Positions 10,532-18,700 are shown, numbered from the stretch's first letter. The stretch is DNA of 64,000 nt from Bradyrhizobium sp. CCGB01 (GCF_024199795.1 NZ_JANADK010000001.1:8732001-8796000), one strand, 5' to 3'. Program-made: numbers and translations. Notes: generated by a model not told the origin, from the letters alone.

Positions 10532-11503
10532 ATGCCCGCCCTGACCGAATGGAGAGTGCCGCCGGCCAATCAGCCGCGCGCGAGCGATTACAGTTTCGAT
10601 CTCGACCGCGCGCTCGCGTCCGTCGTCGGCCTGCACGCCATCATCCCGCCCGACGCCTTCAGTGCCGAAACGCTGGGCACCGAGCGCGCCGGCAACGGCG
10701 TCGTGATCGACCACGGGCTGGTGCTGACCATCGGCTATCTCATCACCGAAGCAGAGTCCGTGTGGCTGCATCTCGGAGACGGGCGCGTGGTGGAGGGGCA
10801 TGTCCTCGGCTTCGATGCCGCGACCGGCTTCGGGCTGGTGCAGGCGCTCGGCCAGCTGGACGTCGACCCCCTGCCGCTCGGCACATCGGAGGAAACCCGG
10901 GTCGGCGACCGCGTCGTGGTCGGCGGCGCCGGCGGGCGCACGCGCTCGGTCGCAAGCCAGATCGTGGCCAAGCAGGAATTCGCCGGCTACTGGGAATATC
11001 TGCTGGATGAAGCCGTCTTCACCTATCCTGCACATCCGAACTGGGGCGGCACCGCGCTGCTCAACGAGCGCGGCGAACTGATCGGCATCGGCTCGCTCCA
11101 GCTCGAGCGCGAACGCGACGGCAAGGCCGAGCATGTCAACATGATCGTGCCGATCGACCTGCTGAAACCGGTCCTCGACGATCTGCGCAAGTTCGGCCGC
11201 GTCAACAAGCCGGCGCGGCCCTGGCTCGGGCTCTACTCGACCGAGATCGACAATCGCGTGGTGGTGATCGGGATCTCCGCCAACGGCCCGGCCGCGCGCG
11301 CCGAGCTCAAGACCGGCGACGTCATTCTCGCCGTGGACGGCGACAAGGTTACGAGCCAGACCGCCTTCTACAAAAAGATGTGGGCGCTCGGCGCCGCCGG
11401 CGTCGACGTGCCGCTCACCGTGCATCATGAAGGCGTCACCTTCGACGTCACGGTGACCTCGACCGACCGCTTCAAGCTCCTGAAGGCGCCCAAGCTGCAC
11501 TGA
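10532..11503 (+). CDS. HtrA-like trypsin-fold/PDZ protein lacking the catalytic triad
   Basis: The start at 10532 has a strong AGGAGA ribosome site six bases upstream. Residues ~20-230 follow the HtrA/DegP protease fold: GNGVVID, LGDGRVVEGHVLGFD, LPLGTSEETRVGDRVVVGG, then a C-terminal PDZ domain (ARPWLGLYSTE ... GPAARAELKTGDVILAVDG). All three catalytic positions are changed. The His of TNNHVV is replaced in TIGYLI, the Asp of KTDLAVL in ATGFGLV, and the Ser of GNSGGP in PNWGGTA. No signal peptide is visible, so it may be cytoplasmic. It probably binds peptides or partners rather than cutting them. It stands 36 bp upstream of an alpha/beta hydrolase gene on the same strand. Confidence 0.85.
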   Translation: MPALTEWRVPPANQPRASDYSFDLDRALASVVGLHAIIPPDAFSAETLGTERAGNGVVIDHGLVLTIGYLITEAESVWLHLGDGRVVEGHVLGFDAATGFGLVQALGQLDVDPLPLGTSEETRVGDRVVVGGAGGRTRSVASQIVAKQEFAGYWEYLLDEAVFTYPAHPNWGGTALLNERGELIGIGSLQLERERDGKAEHVNMIVPIDLLKPVLDDLRKFGRVNKPARPWLGLYSTEIDNRVVVIGISANGPAARAELKTGDVILAVDGDKVTSQTAFYKKMWALGAAGVDVPLTVHHEGVTFDVTVTSTDRFKLLKAPKLH

Positions 11504-11538
11504 CAAGACCGAACTGACATCAGGCAAGGAAAGCGGCG

Positions 11539-12609
11539 ATGACCGAGGCCGTCGTTGACGACATCGTGGCCGTGCTGCCGCCGCTGCTCAATGCGCTGGA
11601 AGCACTCGGCTTCTTCACCCGGAATCTGCATCCGCCGGCCTTTGCCTCGGTGATGAATGCGGTCGGCATGCCCGACGAGGCCCTGCAAGCGGCTCACGCT
11701 GCGATCGGCACCTGGCCCGAGCAGTTCACCGGGCTGCGCGAACGGCTCGACCGCGCCTGCAATGAAGCGCTCGCCGCCTTTGCCGGCATACGCGAGGTCG
11801 AGCGCGGCAACGGCGATCTCGTCGCGGTCTTCCGCGCGCTACGCCATGTGCCGCGTGCCCAGGAGGCGCTGTACCCGCTGTCGACCCAGTTTCCGCCGGT
11901 GAGCGGCTTCTTCCTCAACGCCGCCAATCGCGAGAACGAAGATCTGCTGGCCCGGCTGGAAGCCGGCGCGGGCGAACACACCGGCATCTTCCACGACCAC
12001 AACGAGCCCGGCAGCCGTGGCGGCTTTTCGGTCTATGTGCCCGAATATTACACGCCCGATCGCGCCATGCCGCTGGTGATGGCGCTGCATGGCGGCAGCG
12101 GCAACGGCCGCGGTTTTCTCTGGAGCTGGCTCCGCGACGCCCGCAGCCTTGGCGCGATCCTGGTGGCGCCGACCGCGACCGGTTCGACCTGGGCGCTGAT
12201 GGGCGACGATAGCGACACGCCGAACCTCATGCGCATTCTCGACACCGTGCGCAGCCGCTGGACGATAGATACCTCGCGCATGCTGCTGACCGGGATGAGC
12301 GACGGCGGCACGTTCTGCTACGTCAGCGGCCTCGACGGCGCGTCGCCCTTCACGCATCTCGCGCCGGTGTCGGCAACCTTCCATCCGCTGCTGGCGGAGA
12401 TGGCGGACGCCGCGCGCCTGCAGGGGCTGCCGATCTTCATCACCCACGGCAAGCTCGACTGGATGTTTCCGGTACAGACCGCGCGCCAGACGCAGGCGGC
12501 CCTCTCCGCCGCCGGCGCCGACGTCACCTATCGCGAGATCGACGACCTCAGCCACACCTATCCGCGCGAGATCAACGCAGAGCTGCTGGAATGGCTGAAC
12601 CGCGGATGA
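11539..12609 (+). CDS. Alpha/beta hydrolase (esterase/phospholipase-like)
   Basis: A 356-residue protein whose C-terminal half is an alpha/beta hydrolase. It has an oxyanion-hole region (VMALHGGSGNGR), a nucleophile elbow GMSDGG, a likely acid in the THGKLDWMFP segment and a catalytic His in DDLSHTYP. This is the carboxylesterase/PHB-depolymerase-like arrangement. The N-terminal ~150 residues are mostly helical and not recognised. There is no signal peptide. It follows the triad-less HtrA-like gene by 36 bp and probably shares its transcript. Substrate is unknown; ester or lactone hydrolysis is the family expectation. Confidence 0.8.
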   Translation: MTEAVVDDIVAVLPPLLNALEALGFFTRNLHPPAFASVMNAVGMPDEALQAAHAAIGTWPEQFTGLRERLDRACNEALAAFAGIREVERGNGDLVAVFRALRHVPRAQEALYPLSTQFPPVSGFFLNAANRENEDLLARLEAGAGEHTGIFHDHNEPGSRGGFSVYVPEYYTPDRAMPLVMALHGGSGNGRGFLWSWLRDARSLGAILVAPTATGSTWALMGDDSDTPNLMRILDTVRSRWTIDTSRMLLTGMSDGGTFCYVSGLDGASPFTHLAPVSATFHPLLAEMADAARLQGLPIFITHGKLDWMFPVQTARQTQAALSAAGADVTYREIDDLSHTYPREINAELLEWLNRG

Positions 12610-12690
12610 ACGGGTCGTCCTTATCTGCGCCGCACTGCCGCGGAACCATAACTCCGGGCCGACGTTATCGCCCGTCACCGGAGGTTCGCT

Positions 12691-12897
12691 ATGCAGACTT
12701 TTTTCGGAATGATTTTGGGCGCACTGCTGCTCGGTTGCGGCGTGTACGTCTATGACTCCATGCAGACCTCGTCGGTCGCCAATGGCGAGGTCGCGACCAC
12801 CAATCGCACCATCGTGAACTGGGATGTCGCCAAGGCCGATTGGGATGCCCTGCGCGATCGCGCGCACAAGGACTGGGTCCGCATCTCGTCGAAGTAA
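12691..12897 (+). CDS. Small membrane-anchored protein, unknown function
   Basis: A 68-residue protein with a CGGAGG ribosome site. It begins with a hydrophobic segment (FFGMILGALLLGCGVYVY) and ends in a polar tail rich in Trp and Asp/Lys (NWDVAKADWDALRDRAHKDW). It is probably inserted in the inner membrane with the tail exposed. A strong terminator hairpin follows immediately, so it forms its own unit or ends the transcript from the hydrolase. I do not recognise a family. Confidence 0.7.
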   Translation: MQTFFGMILGALLLGCGVYVYDSMQTSSVANGEVATTNRTIVNWDVAKADWDALRDRAHKDWVRISSK

Positions 12898-12914
12898 CGA
12901 TGCCTATCATGAAC

Positions 12915-12950
12915 AAGGCGCCGTCGCGGGTCCGCGGCGGCGCCTTTGTG
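12915..12950 (+). terminator. Rho-independent terminator after the small membrane protein gene
   Basis: An almost perfect 15-bp GC-rich stem (AAGGCGCCG... paired with ...CGGCGCCTT, one G-T wobble) is followed by a short T-rich tail. It lies 17 bp after the stop codon of the small gene and before the convergent DsbA-like gene. Confidence 0.75.
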
Positions 12951-12975
12951 TTGGCTGCGATCGATGCCGCCCGCT

Positions 12976-13635
12976 TCAGTTCATCTTGGCCTTGCGGGCG
13001 TCAGCGATGACCTGCTCGAACTCGGTCATGCTGAGCACGCCCGGCACGCGATATTTGCCGACGATGAAGGACGGGGTGCCGCGGAAGCCGAAGGCTTCGG
13101 CCTGGTCGTTGTTGCGCTTGAGGACCGCGTCGATATCCTTGCCGCGCTCGTTGAGGTCGCGCTTCAGGCGGTCCATGTCGACGCCGGCGGCCGCGAGCAG
13201 CTCGTTGATGCGCGGCTCTGTCAGGCGCGAACTGACGCCCATCATGGCGTCGTGCGCCTGATGGTATTTGTCCTGGTACTTGGCCGCGAGCGCGATCCGC
13301 GCCGCGGTGACCGAGACCGGCCCGAGGATCGGCCAGTCCTTCATCACCAGCCTCACCTTGCCGTCGTCCTGTACGACCTGGCGCAGCTCCGGCTCGAGCT
13401 TGCGGCAGTAGGGACAATTGTAGTCGGACCATTCGATGATGCTGACGTTGCCGTCGGGATTGCCGGCGACAGGAACATCGGGGTCGCGCAGCACCTTGGC
13501 TTCGGTCAGCACCTCGTCATCATCGGCGGCCGCGCGCGCAGACGTGATCCTGCCGGCCGCAAGGGCACCCGCCCCGATCAGCGTCAACGCCGCACGCCGC
13601 GTCGCCACAAGGCCCTTATTCCTGAATCCAGTCAT
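12976..13635 (-). CDS. DsbA-family thiol:disulfide oxidoreductase
   Basis: The N-terminus has a Tat-like signal (VATRRAALTLIGAGALAAG, then SARA cleavage region). The mature part has a thioredoxin-like fold with a CPYC active site (SDYNCPYCRKLEP) and a C-terminal cis-Pro region (FRGTPSFIVG). This matches the DsbA/Com1-like group that oxidises or isomerises disulfides in the periplasm. Length (219 residues) is typical. A DsbB gene lies ~4 kb to the right, a plausible redox partner, though some members of this group act alone. Several small exported proteins with paired Cys in this window are candidate substrates. Confidence 0.9.
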   Translation of the reverse strand: MTGFRNKGLVATRRAALTLIGAGALAAGRITSARAAADDDEVLTEAKVLRDPDVPVAGNPDGNVSIIEWSDYNCPYCRKLEPELRQVVQDDGKVRLVMKDWPILGPVSVTAARIALAAKYQDKYHQAHDAMMGVSSRLTEPRINELLAAAGVDMDRLKRDLNERGKDIDAVLKRNNDQAEAFGFRGTPSFIVGKYRVPGVLSMTEFEQVIADARKAKMN

Positions 13636-13733
13636 ATCTCGTCCCGTTTCGGTCCCATCGCCGCAAATACGGCTCGGGACCGGGAATTGTTACGCGTCAT
13701 ATAGAGCGTTGCGGGCGCGATGTCATCGCCGTG

Positions 13734-14210
13734 CTATGCGCGGATCCCGGCCGGCGCTTGCGAAGCCGTAGCGCGGGGGAGCATCGCCATCAGTGTCCCG
13801 GTCATCGTTGCGATCAGCGTGGTCTTGCCGTCGTGCTCGGCAAAGGCCCTGGCCTCGCAGAAGGTGAGCGTGCGGCCGGGCTTGACCACCTCGGCCTTGA
13901 AGACGAAGCGCTCGCCACGGGCGGGAGCGAGCAGCGTGATCTTGAACTCCACGGTGAGAATATCGGCCTCGGGCGGCATCAGGGTGAAAGCGGCGACGCC
14001 GCAGGCATTGTCGAGGCCCGCGGTGATGATGCCGGCATGGACAAAGCCGTTCTGCTGCGTGAAGGCGGGCGAATGCAACATCGCGAGCTCGACTTCGCCC
14101 GGCGCGAGGCGGACGATCACGATGCCGAGCGTCCGCATCGCCGGCTGGGCCTCGAACATGGCAATGGCAGCCGCACGATAGCCCGGGTTTTTCGGCTCGA
14201 ATGTCGCCAT
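13734..14210 (-). CDS. PaaI-family hot-dog thioesterase
   Basis: A 158-residue protein with the PaaI/YigI hot-dog pattern: NGFVHAGIITAGLDNACGVAA (the HAGxxxxxxD active-site helix) and a downstream strand region TVEFKITLLAPARGE. Such enzymes hydrolyse acyl- or aryl-CoA thioesters. It is 3 bp downstream of a second thioesterase gene on the same strand, so the two are surely cotranscribed from the region with the TetR operators. Substrate chain length is not evident. Confidence 0.88.
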   Translation of the reverse strand: MATFEPKNPGYRAAAIAMFEAQPAMRTLGIVIVRLAPGEVELAMLHSPAFTQQNGFVHAGIITAGLDNACGVAAFTLMPPEADILTVEFKITLLAPARGERFVFKAEVVKPGRTLTFCEARAFAEHDGKTTLIATMTGTLMAMLPRATASQAPAGIRA

Positions 14211-14213
14211 GGC

Positions 14214-14639
14214 TCAGACCTCGGCCGGCTCGGCGAGATGGCTCAAGGCGGCCTCGCGGATCGCATCCGTGAACGGCGCCGACTTCCGCTGGCTACGGTC
14301 CATGTGCACGCCGGTAATCTCGCAGAACGCAGCCATCTCGCCGGTCTCGGCATTCGCCATGTCGTGCCGGAAACGGATCGATTTGTCGCGGACCTCGAGC
14401 AGATGGCTGCGGATCTCGACGATGTCGCCGGCAAGCAGCTCGCGCTTGTAGGTGATGTTCTGCTGCACGGCGGCCATGCCGCGGCCGGACGAGCGCAGAT
14501 AGCTCGGCGTCAGCCCGAGGCGGGCGAACAGATTCCAGTTGGCCTCGTCGAATTTACCGACATACCACATGATGTTCATGTGGCCGACGTGATCGCACTG
14601 CCACGGATAGACCGTGCCGCGATAGGTCGCCTCCTGCAT
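14214..14639 (-). CDS. YbgC/4HBT-type acyl-CoA thioesterase
   Basis: A 141-residue hot-dog protein starting with YPWQCDHVGHMNIMWYVGKFDEA, the DxxGHMNxxxY active-site segment of 4-hydroxybenzoyl-CoA thioesterase-like enzymes. It is the first gene of a two-gene unit with the PaaI-like thioesterase. Two near-perfect palindromes lie between this gene and the divergent TetR gene, so TetR probably represses it. Having two different hot-dog folds in one unit suggests hydrolysis of one CoA ester family by two enzymes of different preference. Confidence 0.88.
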   Translation of the reverse strand: MQEATYRGTVYPWQCDHVGHMNIMWYVGKFDEANWNLFARLGLTPSYLRSSGRGMAAVQQNITYKRELLAGDIVEIRSHLLEVRDKSIRFRHDMANAETGEMAAFCEITGVHMDRSQRKSAPFTDAIREAALSHLAEPAEV

Positions 14640-14675
14640 CGCAATTCCTCCTGCCGTTTTCCGTCTTTTGATTGT

Positions 14676-14693
14676 TGATACGGTAGCGTATCA
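14676..14693. promoter_or_regulatory. Likely TetR operator, copy 1
   Basis: TGATACG-GTAG-CGTATCA is a palindrome with 7-bp perfect arms, located 37 bp upstream of the thioesterase start. It is related to the second palindrome 35 bp away (centre to centre) and lies in the divergent region of a TetR gene. Confidence 0.65.
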
Positions 14694-14712
14694 GGACCCG
14701 GTCGCGTTAGCA

Positions 14713-14726
14713 ATACGGCACCGTAT
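14713..14726. promoter_or_regulatory. Likely TetR operator, copy 2
   Basis: ATACGG-CA-CCGTAT is a palindrome with 6-bp perfect arms, sharing the ATACGG/CGTAT core with copy 1. It lies 24 bp upstream of the TetR start, where binding would block its own promoter. Confidence 0.65.
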
Positions 14727-14749
14727 CAAGAACCGGTGAGGCTTTCTTC

Positions 14750-15298
14750 ATGAGCGACGGCAAGGGCGATGTCTGGGTCGAGGCAGGGTTTACCGAGCTC
14801 GCCCGCTCGGGGGTCGAGGGCGTGCGGGTCGAGGTGCTCGCCAAGAATCTCGGCGTCACCAAGGGCGGCTTCTATCGCCGCTTCGCCGACCGCGCCGCGC
14901 TGCTCGATGCCATGCTGGAGCGCTGGCGCGAGGGGCGCGCGGCGTCGATCGCGCAACAGACCAGCCTCGACGGGCAAGATCCCCGCGAGCGGCTGAAAGC
15001 GATGATCCAGCTTTATTCCGAACGCCTCAATCCCGAGGGCATGGCGATCGAGCTCGCGATCCGGCAATGGGCCCGCTCGGACGAGAACGCGGCAGCGGCC
15101 GTCGCGAGCGTCGATGCGGCGCGGCTCAAGCACGTCGCCGAGCTCTATCGCGCGACCGGCCTCGAGGCGGAGGCGGCCGATGCGCAAGCCTTCCTGTTCT
15201 ACTGCTTCATCTTCGGCCAGAGTCTGCTGTTCGTCGAGCGCGGTCCGCGCAAGCGATCGCAGCTCGTGGCGAAATCGGCCGAGAAGCTGCTCGACTAG
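14750..15298 (+). CDS. TetR-family transcriptional repressor
   Basis: The 182-residue protein has an N-terminal TetR helix-turn-helix (VEVLAKNLGVTKGGFYRRFADRAALLDAML) and a helical C-terminal ligand domain. It is divergent from the two-thioesterase unit, and two related palindromes fill the shared promoter region. It probably represses both itself and the thioesterases and is released by a CoA ester or fatty or aromatic acid; the ligand is inference. The downstream region is a RIME-like repeat. Confidence 0.9.
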   Translation: MSDGKGDVWVEAGFTELARSGVEGVRVEVLAKNLGVTKGGFYRRFADRAALLDAMLERWREGRAASIAQQTSLDGQDPRERLKAMIQLYSERLNPEGMAIELAIRQWARSDENAAAAVASVDAARLKHVAELYRATGLEAEAADAQAFLFYCFIFGQSLLFVERGPRKRSQLVAKSAEKLLD

Positions 15299-15395
15299 AG
15301 CCATTTCCGTTCCGATGGAATCGGAACGGGGCTCTGGATTCTTGTCTTGACGCGTTTTCGTTACGCGAACCGGTACCCACTTCGCTCGAAAACGC
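15299..15395. repeat. RIME-like rhizobial intergenic repeat
   Basis: Two hairpins sit side by side: one built on TTCCG(T)TCCGATGGAATCGGAA and one on GCGTTTTCG...CGAAAACGC with GTTACGCGAACCGGTACC between. The sequence resembles the RIME family of rhizobial intergenic mosaic elements. It begins directly at the TetR stop and may end transcription there. Confidence 0.6.
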
Positions 15396-15446
15396 TCCGA
15401 ACGAAATGGCCGGAGCTTCGCTCCGGCCATCGCGTCAGCTCGAAGC

Positions 15447-15938
15447 TCAGGCGGCGCCCTTCAGCTTCTTGTTGCATTCGCTGTAATAGCCGCCGCCCTT
15501 CTCGATCCACTTCATGCCGCCATTGCCGTTGGTGGCCTTGTTGGCGTTGTACTGGTCGACGCAGGTGTGGAGACGCGCCTTGCCGGCGGTCTCCTTGGCG
15601 TATTTCGGATCGACCGCATTCGGATAGATCGCGGGGCCGGCCGGCAGGGTCGGCGCGGCAGCGGGGGCGGCCTCCTTCTTCGCCTGCTTCGGCTCGGCGG
15701 GAGCTGCAGGCGCAGCCGGAGCCGCCGCGGTCGGCGCCGCGGCAGGCGTCGCATCAGCACCGCACTGGGCCTTGCGGAAGTCATTCCACTTCATGGTACC
15801 GAGCGAGCCGTCCTTCTTGGCGGCCTGGTATTTCGCGCTGCACTCCTGCGAGGTCAGCGCCTGCGCCGGTGCGCTCGCAACCAGCGCGGCAAAGCCAGAC
15901 ACGACAGCGGCACACAGCAGTTTTGATTGAATGGTCAT
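15447..15938 (-). CDS. Exported protein with duplicated Cys/MKW module
   Basis: A 163-residue protein with a clear Sec signal peptide (CAAVVSGFAALVASAPAQA). The mature part has two related modules. The first is C-x3-Y-x-A-x-K ... MKW ... C (CSAKYQAAKK, GTMKWNDFRKAQC). The second is CVDQYNANK ... GGMKW ... YYSEC. An Ala/Pro/Lys linker of ~60 residues separates them. Paired Cys in each module suggest disulfides formed in the periplasm. The role is unknown. The neighbour at 16142 is also a short exported Cys-containing protein, transcribed divergently. Confidence 0.75.
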   Translation of the reverse strand: MTIQSKLLCAAVVSGFAALVASAPAQALTSQECSAKYQAAKKDGSLGTMKWNDFRKAQCGADATPAAAPTAAAPAAPAAPAEPKQAKKEAAPAAAPTLPAGPAIYPNAVDPKYAKETAGKARLHTCVDQYNANKATNGNGGMKWIEKGGGYYSECNKKLKGAA

Positions 15939-16141
15939 CCTTGGGTCCTCCTCCTTGGTCTTCCCCGACGGAAGTGAAACGAGGATTGCTATCCTAGCGT
16001 GCCGCCCGCTCGCGACAAGGAAGTGATGGCCCCTGCCGCCAAAATATAGTGATCCCCCCGGTTCGAATTATTCATGTCGCGTTCAGCAACACGAGCCGAC
16101 GTTCCCAGCCTTCGCCATTCTCGCAAGAAGAGTGCAACACC

Positions 16142-16429
16142 ATGACCTTCACGTCTCGCCTCGCCGTCGTCGCCCTCGCCACCCTGCTCGCCACCGGCAC
16201 CGCCTTCGCCCAGACGGCCGCGCCGGCCGCCAAGACCGATGCCAAGAGCACAACTGCCGCCGCCCCCGCCGACAAGAAGGCGCCGAAGGAGCGCTCGGCG
16301 GAGTCGCTCGAATGCTCCAAGCAAGCGGACGCCAAGGCACTGAAGGGCAAGGAGCGCAAGAAATTTCGCCGTGAGTGCATGAAGGAAGCGAAGGCCGGCA
16401 CCGCCGCCCCCGCCGCCGACAAGAAGTAA
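16142..16429 (+). CDS. PsiF-family exported protein
   Basis: The ATG at 16142 gives a 95-residue protein with a Sec signal peptide (LAVVALATLLATGTAFA) and a C-terminal PsiF repeat: SLECSKQADAKALKGKERKKF followed by RRECMKEAKA. In E. coli psiF is induced by phosphate starvation; the biochemical role is unknown. A longer frame from 16049 adds an unlikely N-terminus. It is divergent from the duplicated-module gene. Confidence 0.82.
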   Translation: MTFTSRLAVVALATLLATGTAFAQTAAPAAKTDAKSTTAAAPADKKAPKERSAESLECSKQADAKALKGKERKKFRRECMKEAKAGTAAPAADKK

Positions 16430-16530
16430 ATCCGTCACAATACGGCTTTCGAGCATCCGTGAGAGGCGCGCGCATTGCGGCATGACGAGCCTGCAATTGT
16501 GCGCCTCTCGCTGATTTGCGATAAGGTGGC

Positions 16531-17616
16531 GTGAAGCAAATCACCGCCTCCCTGCCGTTCGAGTGGCCGAGCCGTGCCGAGATCTTGAGCACGGTGGAGA
16601 CGCTCGTCATCGGCACCGCGGGCGGGCTGGCGTTTTTGCTCGCGGGCCTTCCCGGCGGGCTGATCTCGGGCTCGATGATCGCGGTCGGAATCGCCGCGAT
16701 CGCCGGACGCAAGCTCACGCTGCCGCCGATCCTGACCCAGACCGTGCTGGTGCTGCTCGGCATTTCGCTGGGCTCGGTCGTCTCGCGCCACCTGCTTCAA
16801 CAGGTCAGCGCCTATCCTCTCACCATCGGCCTGCTTGCGCTCGCGACCTTCTGCTCGACCTTCGGTTCGAGCTATTACCTCCAGCGCATCCACGGCTGGG
16901 ACCGTACCTCGGCCTTCCTCGCCGGCAGTCCCGGCGCCCTGTCGCAGATCACGATTTTGGCGGTCGAGCGCGGCGCCGACCTGCCGGGCATCGCGGTGGT
17001 GCAGACCATGCGCGTCATTATCCTCACCGCGGCGCTGCCGATGGTGTTGGCGATCGCGGGGGTCGCGCCCTCCGCGGCGCCATCGCTGACGACGGTGATC
17101 GCCTCGCCGCTCGACCTCGCGATGCTGGTCGCAGCCTCGCTCGCTGCGGCGCTGCTGCTGCGGCTGATCAAGTTTCCGGCGAGCTGGATGTTCGGCGCGA
17201 TGATCGGCTCCAGCGTGCTGCACGGCGCCGACTGGGTCGAGGGCGGCCTGCCGAACTGGGTGCGCGGCGTGGCCCTGATCGGCATTGGCGCGCTGATCGG
17301 CAGCCGCTTCGCGCGGATGCGGATCAAGACGCTCGCCGGACACATCAATGCGGCGCTCGGCTCGTTTGCCGTGGCCATCGCGGTATCCGCGATCTTCGTC
17401 GGCATCGTCGCGCTCACCACGCAAGTGAAATTCTCGGACGTCGTCGTCGCCTTTGCGCCGGGCGCGATGGATGCGATGCTGGCGCTGGCCCTGACGCTGC
17501 ACATCGACCCGATCTTCGTCGGCGCTCATCATCTGTCACGCTTCGTGTTCGTGACGATCGCGACACCGGGCATCGTGCACCTGTTCGGCCGCACGCAGGA
17601 CGATGTGGACGATTGA
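16531..17616 (+). CDS. AbrB-family (PF05145-type) integral membrane protein
   Basis: A 361-residue protein with about ten hydrophobic helices in two similar halves (GGLAFLLAGLPGGLISGSMIAVG and LLLRLIKFPASWMFGAMIGSS are matching segments). This is the AbrB duplication family, often named 'ammonia monooxygenase-like' or 'AbrB regulator' although it is a membrane protein, probably a transporter. The start is GTG at 16531. Substrate is unknown. The gene stands alone; a degenerate REP-like element follows its stop. Confidence 0.83.
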   Translation: MKQITASLPFEWPSRAEILSTVETLVIGTAGGLAFLLAGLPGGLISGSMIAVGIAAIAGRKLTLPPILTQTVLVLLGISLGSVVSRHLLQQVSAYPLTIGLLALATFCSTFGSSYYLQRIHGWDRTSAFLAGSPGALSQITILAVERGADLPGIAVVQTMRVIILTAALPMVLAIAGVAPSAAPSLTTVIASPLDLAMLVAASLAAALLLRLIKFPASWMFGAMIGSSVLHGADWVEGGLPNWVRGVALIGIGALIGSRFARMRIKTLAGHINAALGSFAVAIAVSAIFVGIVALTTQVKFSDVVVAFAPGAMDAMLALALTLHIDPIFVGAHHLSRFVFVTIATPGIVHLFGRTQDDVDD

Positions 17617-17631
17617 GGAGGCATAGCTTCC

Positions 17632-17720
17632 GGGTGGGCTAAGGCGCGTCAGCGCCGTGCCGACCATGCAACCGCATTGTCGTTAAGAATGGTGGGCACG
17701 CTGCGCTTTGCCCACCCTAC
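17632..17720. repeat. GGGTGGGC-type inverted repeat, degenerate copy
   Basis: It begins GGGTGGGCTAAGGCGCGTCAGCGCCGTGCC and ends GGTGGGCACGC...TTTGCCCACCCTAC. It is the same element as 49612-49702 with mismatches in the left arm. It lies between convergent genes. Confidence 0.75.
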
Positions 17721-17730
17721 GGCAGCTGAG

Positions 17731-18270
17731 CTAGCGCTTCGCCGTCGCCGCAAATCCCCACGCGGCAATCGCCGTCATCAACAGCGAGATCAGCACGTTG
17801 TAGCCGGCGAGCGAGAGGCCGAGGAAGCGCCACTGCACCTCGTCGCAACGGACCACCTTCACGGTGTCGAGCCGCGAGAGCAGATCATTGGCGCTGCCGA
17901 GATTGACGACTGGGCCCGAGCAATCGGTCGGTCCCTTCCAAAAATCCCATTCGACGCCGGAGTGGTAGGTGCCAAGCCCGGCATTGGCGAGCGCCGCCAG
18001 CGCGAGGATCGCAAGGCCGGCGAGCAGCAACGGCCGCGGCGCGCCACTCCGCGCCGCGAGCGCTGTGAGCGCACCGACCGGGATCGCAAGATAATAGGCG
18101 TAGCGCTGCTCCAGACACAGCGGACAGGGCAGTATCTCCAGCACGAGCTGGAAGAACCAGGCGCCCGCGATGGTCGCGGCGGCAATCAGCGTGACGAGAA
18201 GCGAGGCGATCAGCGCGGGACCGGTCGCAGCCGGCTTGAACGCAGGAATTGCGGCACTCTGGGTCGGCAC
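17731..18270 (-). CDS. dsbB: Disulfide bond formation protein DsbB
   Basis: A 179-residue protein with four membrane helices. The first periplasmic loop has the quinone-coupled Cys pair CPLC (LEILPCPLCLEQRYAYYLAI) and the second loop has Cys in GPTDCSGP and RCDEVQW. This is the DsbB/DsbI arrangement: it reoxidises DsbA and passes electrons to quinone. A DsbA-like protein is encoded ~4 kb away at 12976-13635. The gene is reverse-strand with no close partner. Confidence 0.9.
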   Translation of the reverse strand: MPTQSAAIPAFKPAATGPALIASLLVTLIAAATIAGAWFFQLVLEILPCPLCLEQRYAYYLAIPVGALTALAARSGAPRPLLLAGLAILALAALANAGLGTYHSGVEWDFWKGPTDCSGPVVNLGSANDLLSRLDTVKVVRCDEVQWRFLGLSLAGYNVLISLLMTAIAAWGFAATAKR

Positions 18271-18429
18271 GGCAGCCTCTTTCGGACGGGTCGCTTTCTC
18301 AAGGCTCTAACCCCGGCCCAGGCGGCTGTCGAGAACGGCCGGGATCACTTTGGCGCGGGTTGACCCCGCCCTGTCCATGGCTATAGTCCGCCGGCTTCGC
18401 GACGCCCCCATACGTGGGGCCGACCGAGG

Positions 18430-18514
18430 GCCCCTGTGGCGGAACTGGTAGACGCGCTCGACTCAAAATCGAGTTCCGCAAGGAGTGCTGGTTCGATTCC
18501 GGCCAGGGGCACCA
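18430..18514 (+). tRNA. tRNA-Leu (anticodon CAA)
   Basis: A seven-base acceptor stem (GCCCCTG with CAGGGGC) encloses a D arm (GCGGAACTGGTAGACGC), an anticodon stem CTCGA/TCGAG with loop CTCAAAA, a long type-II variable arm, and a T arm (GCTGG-TTCGATT-CCGGC). The anticodon in loop positions 3-5 is CAA, decoding UUG. The CCA end is encoded at 18512-18514. Confidence 0.97.
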
Positions 18515-18700
18515 CGCTTCGCCCTTTCGGGTTTCGCGTGGCGCGGCCACGCCGGGCCGAAAGGGCAAAGCGTGTCCGGCGAAGTGTCTTGGTGGAGACG
18601 GACTGTCTCCTCAGCAAGGCTTGATCGTCTCTCTACCTTCCAATCGTCATATCCCTCCTGTATAAACCGGTAGCTTCTTCTGTAACTCGAAGAGGCTCAT

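Noticed and set aside
18430..18514. tRNA as an integration site
   Set aside because: No integrase or flanking direct repeat of the tRNA 3' end was seen in the window.
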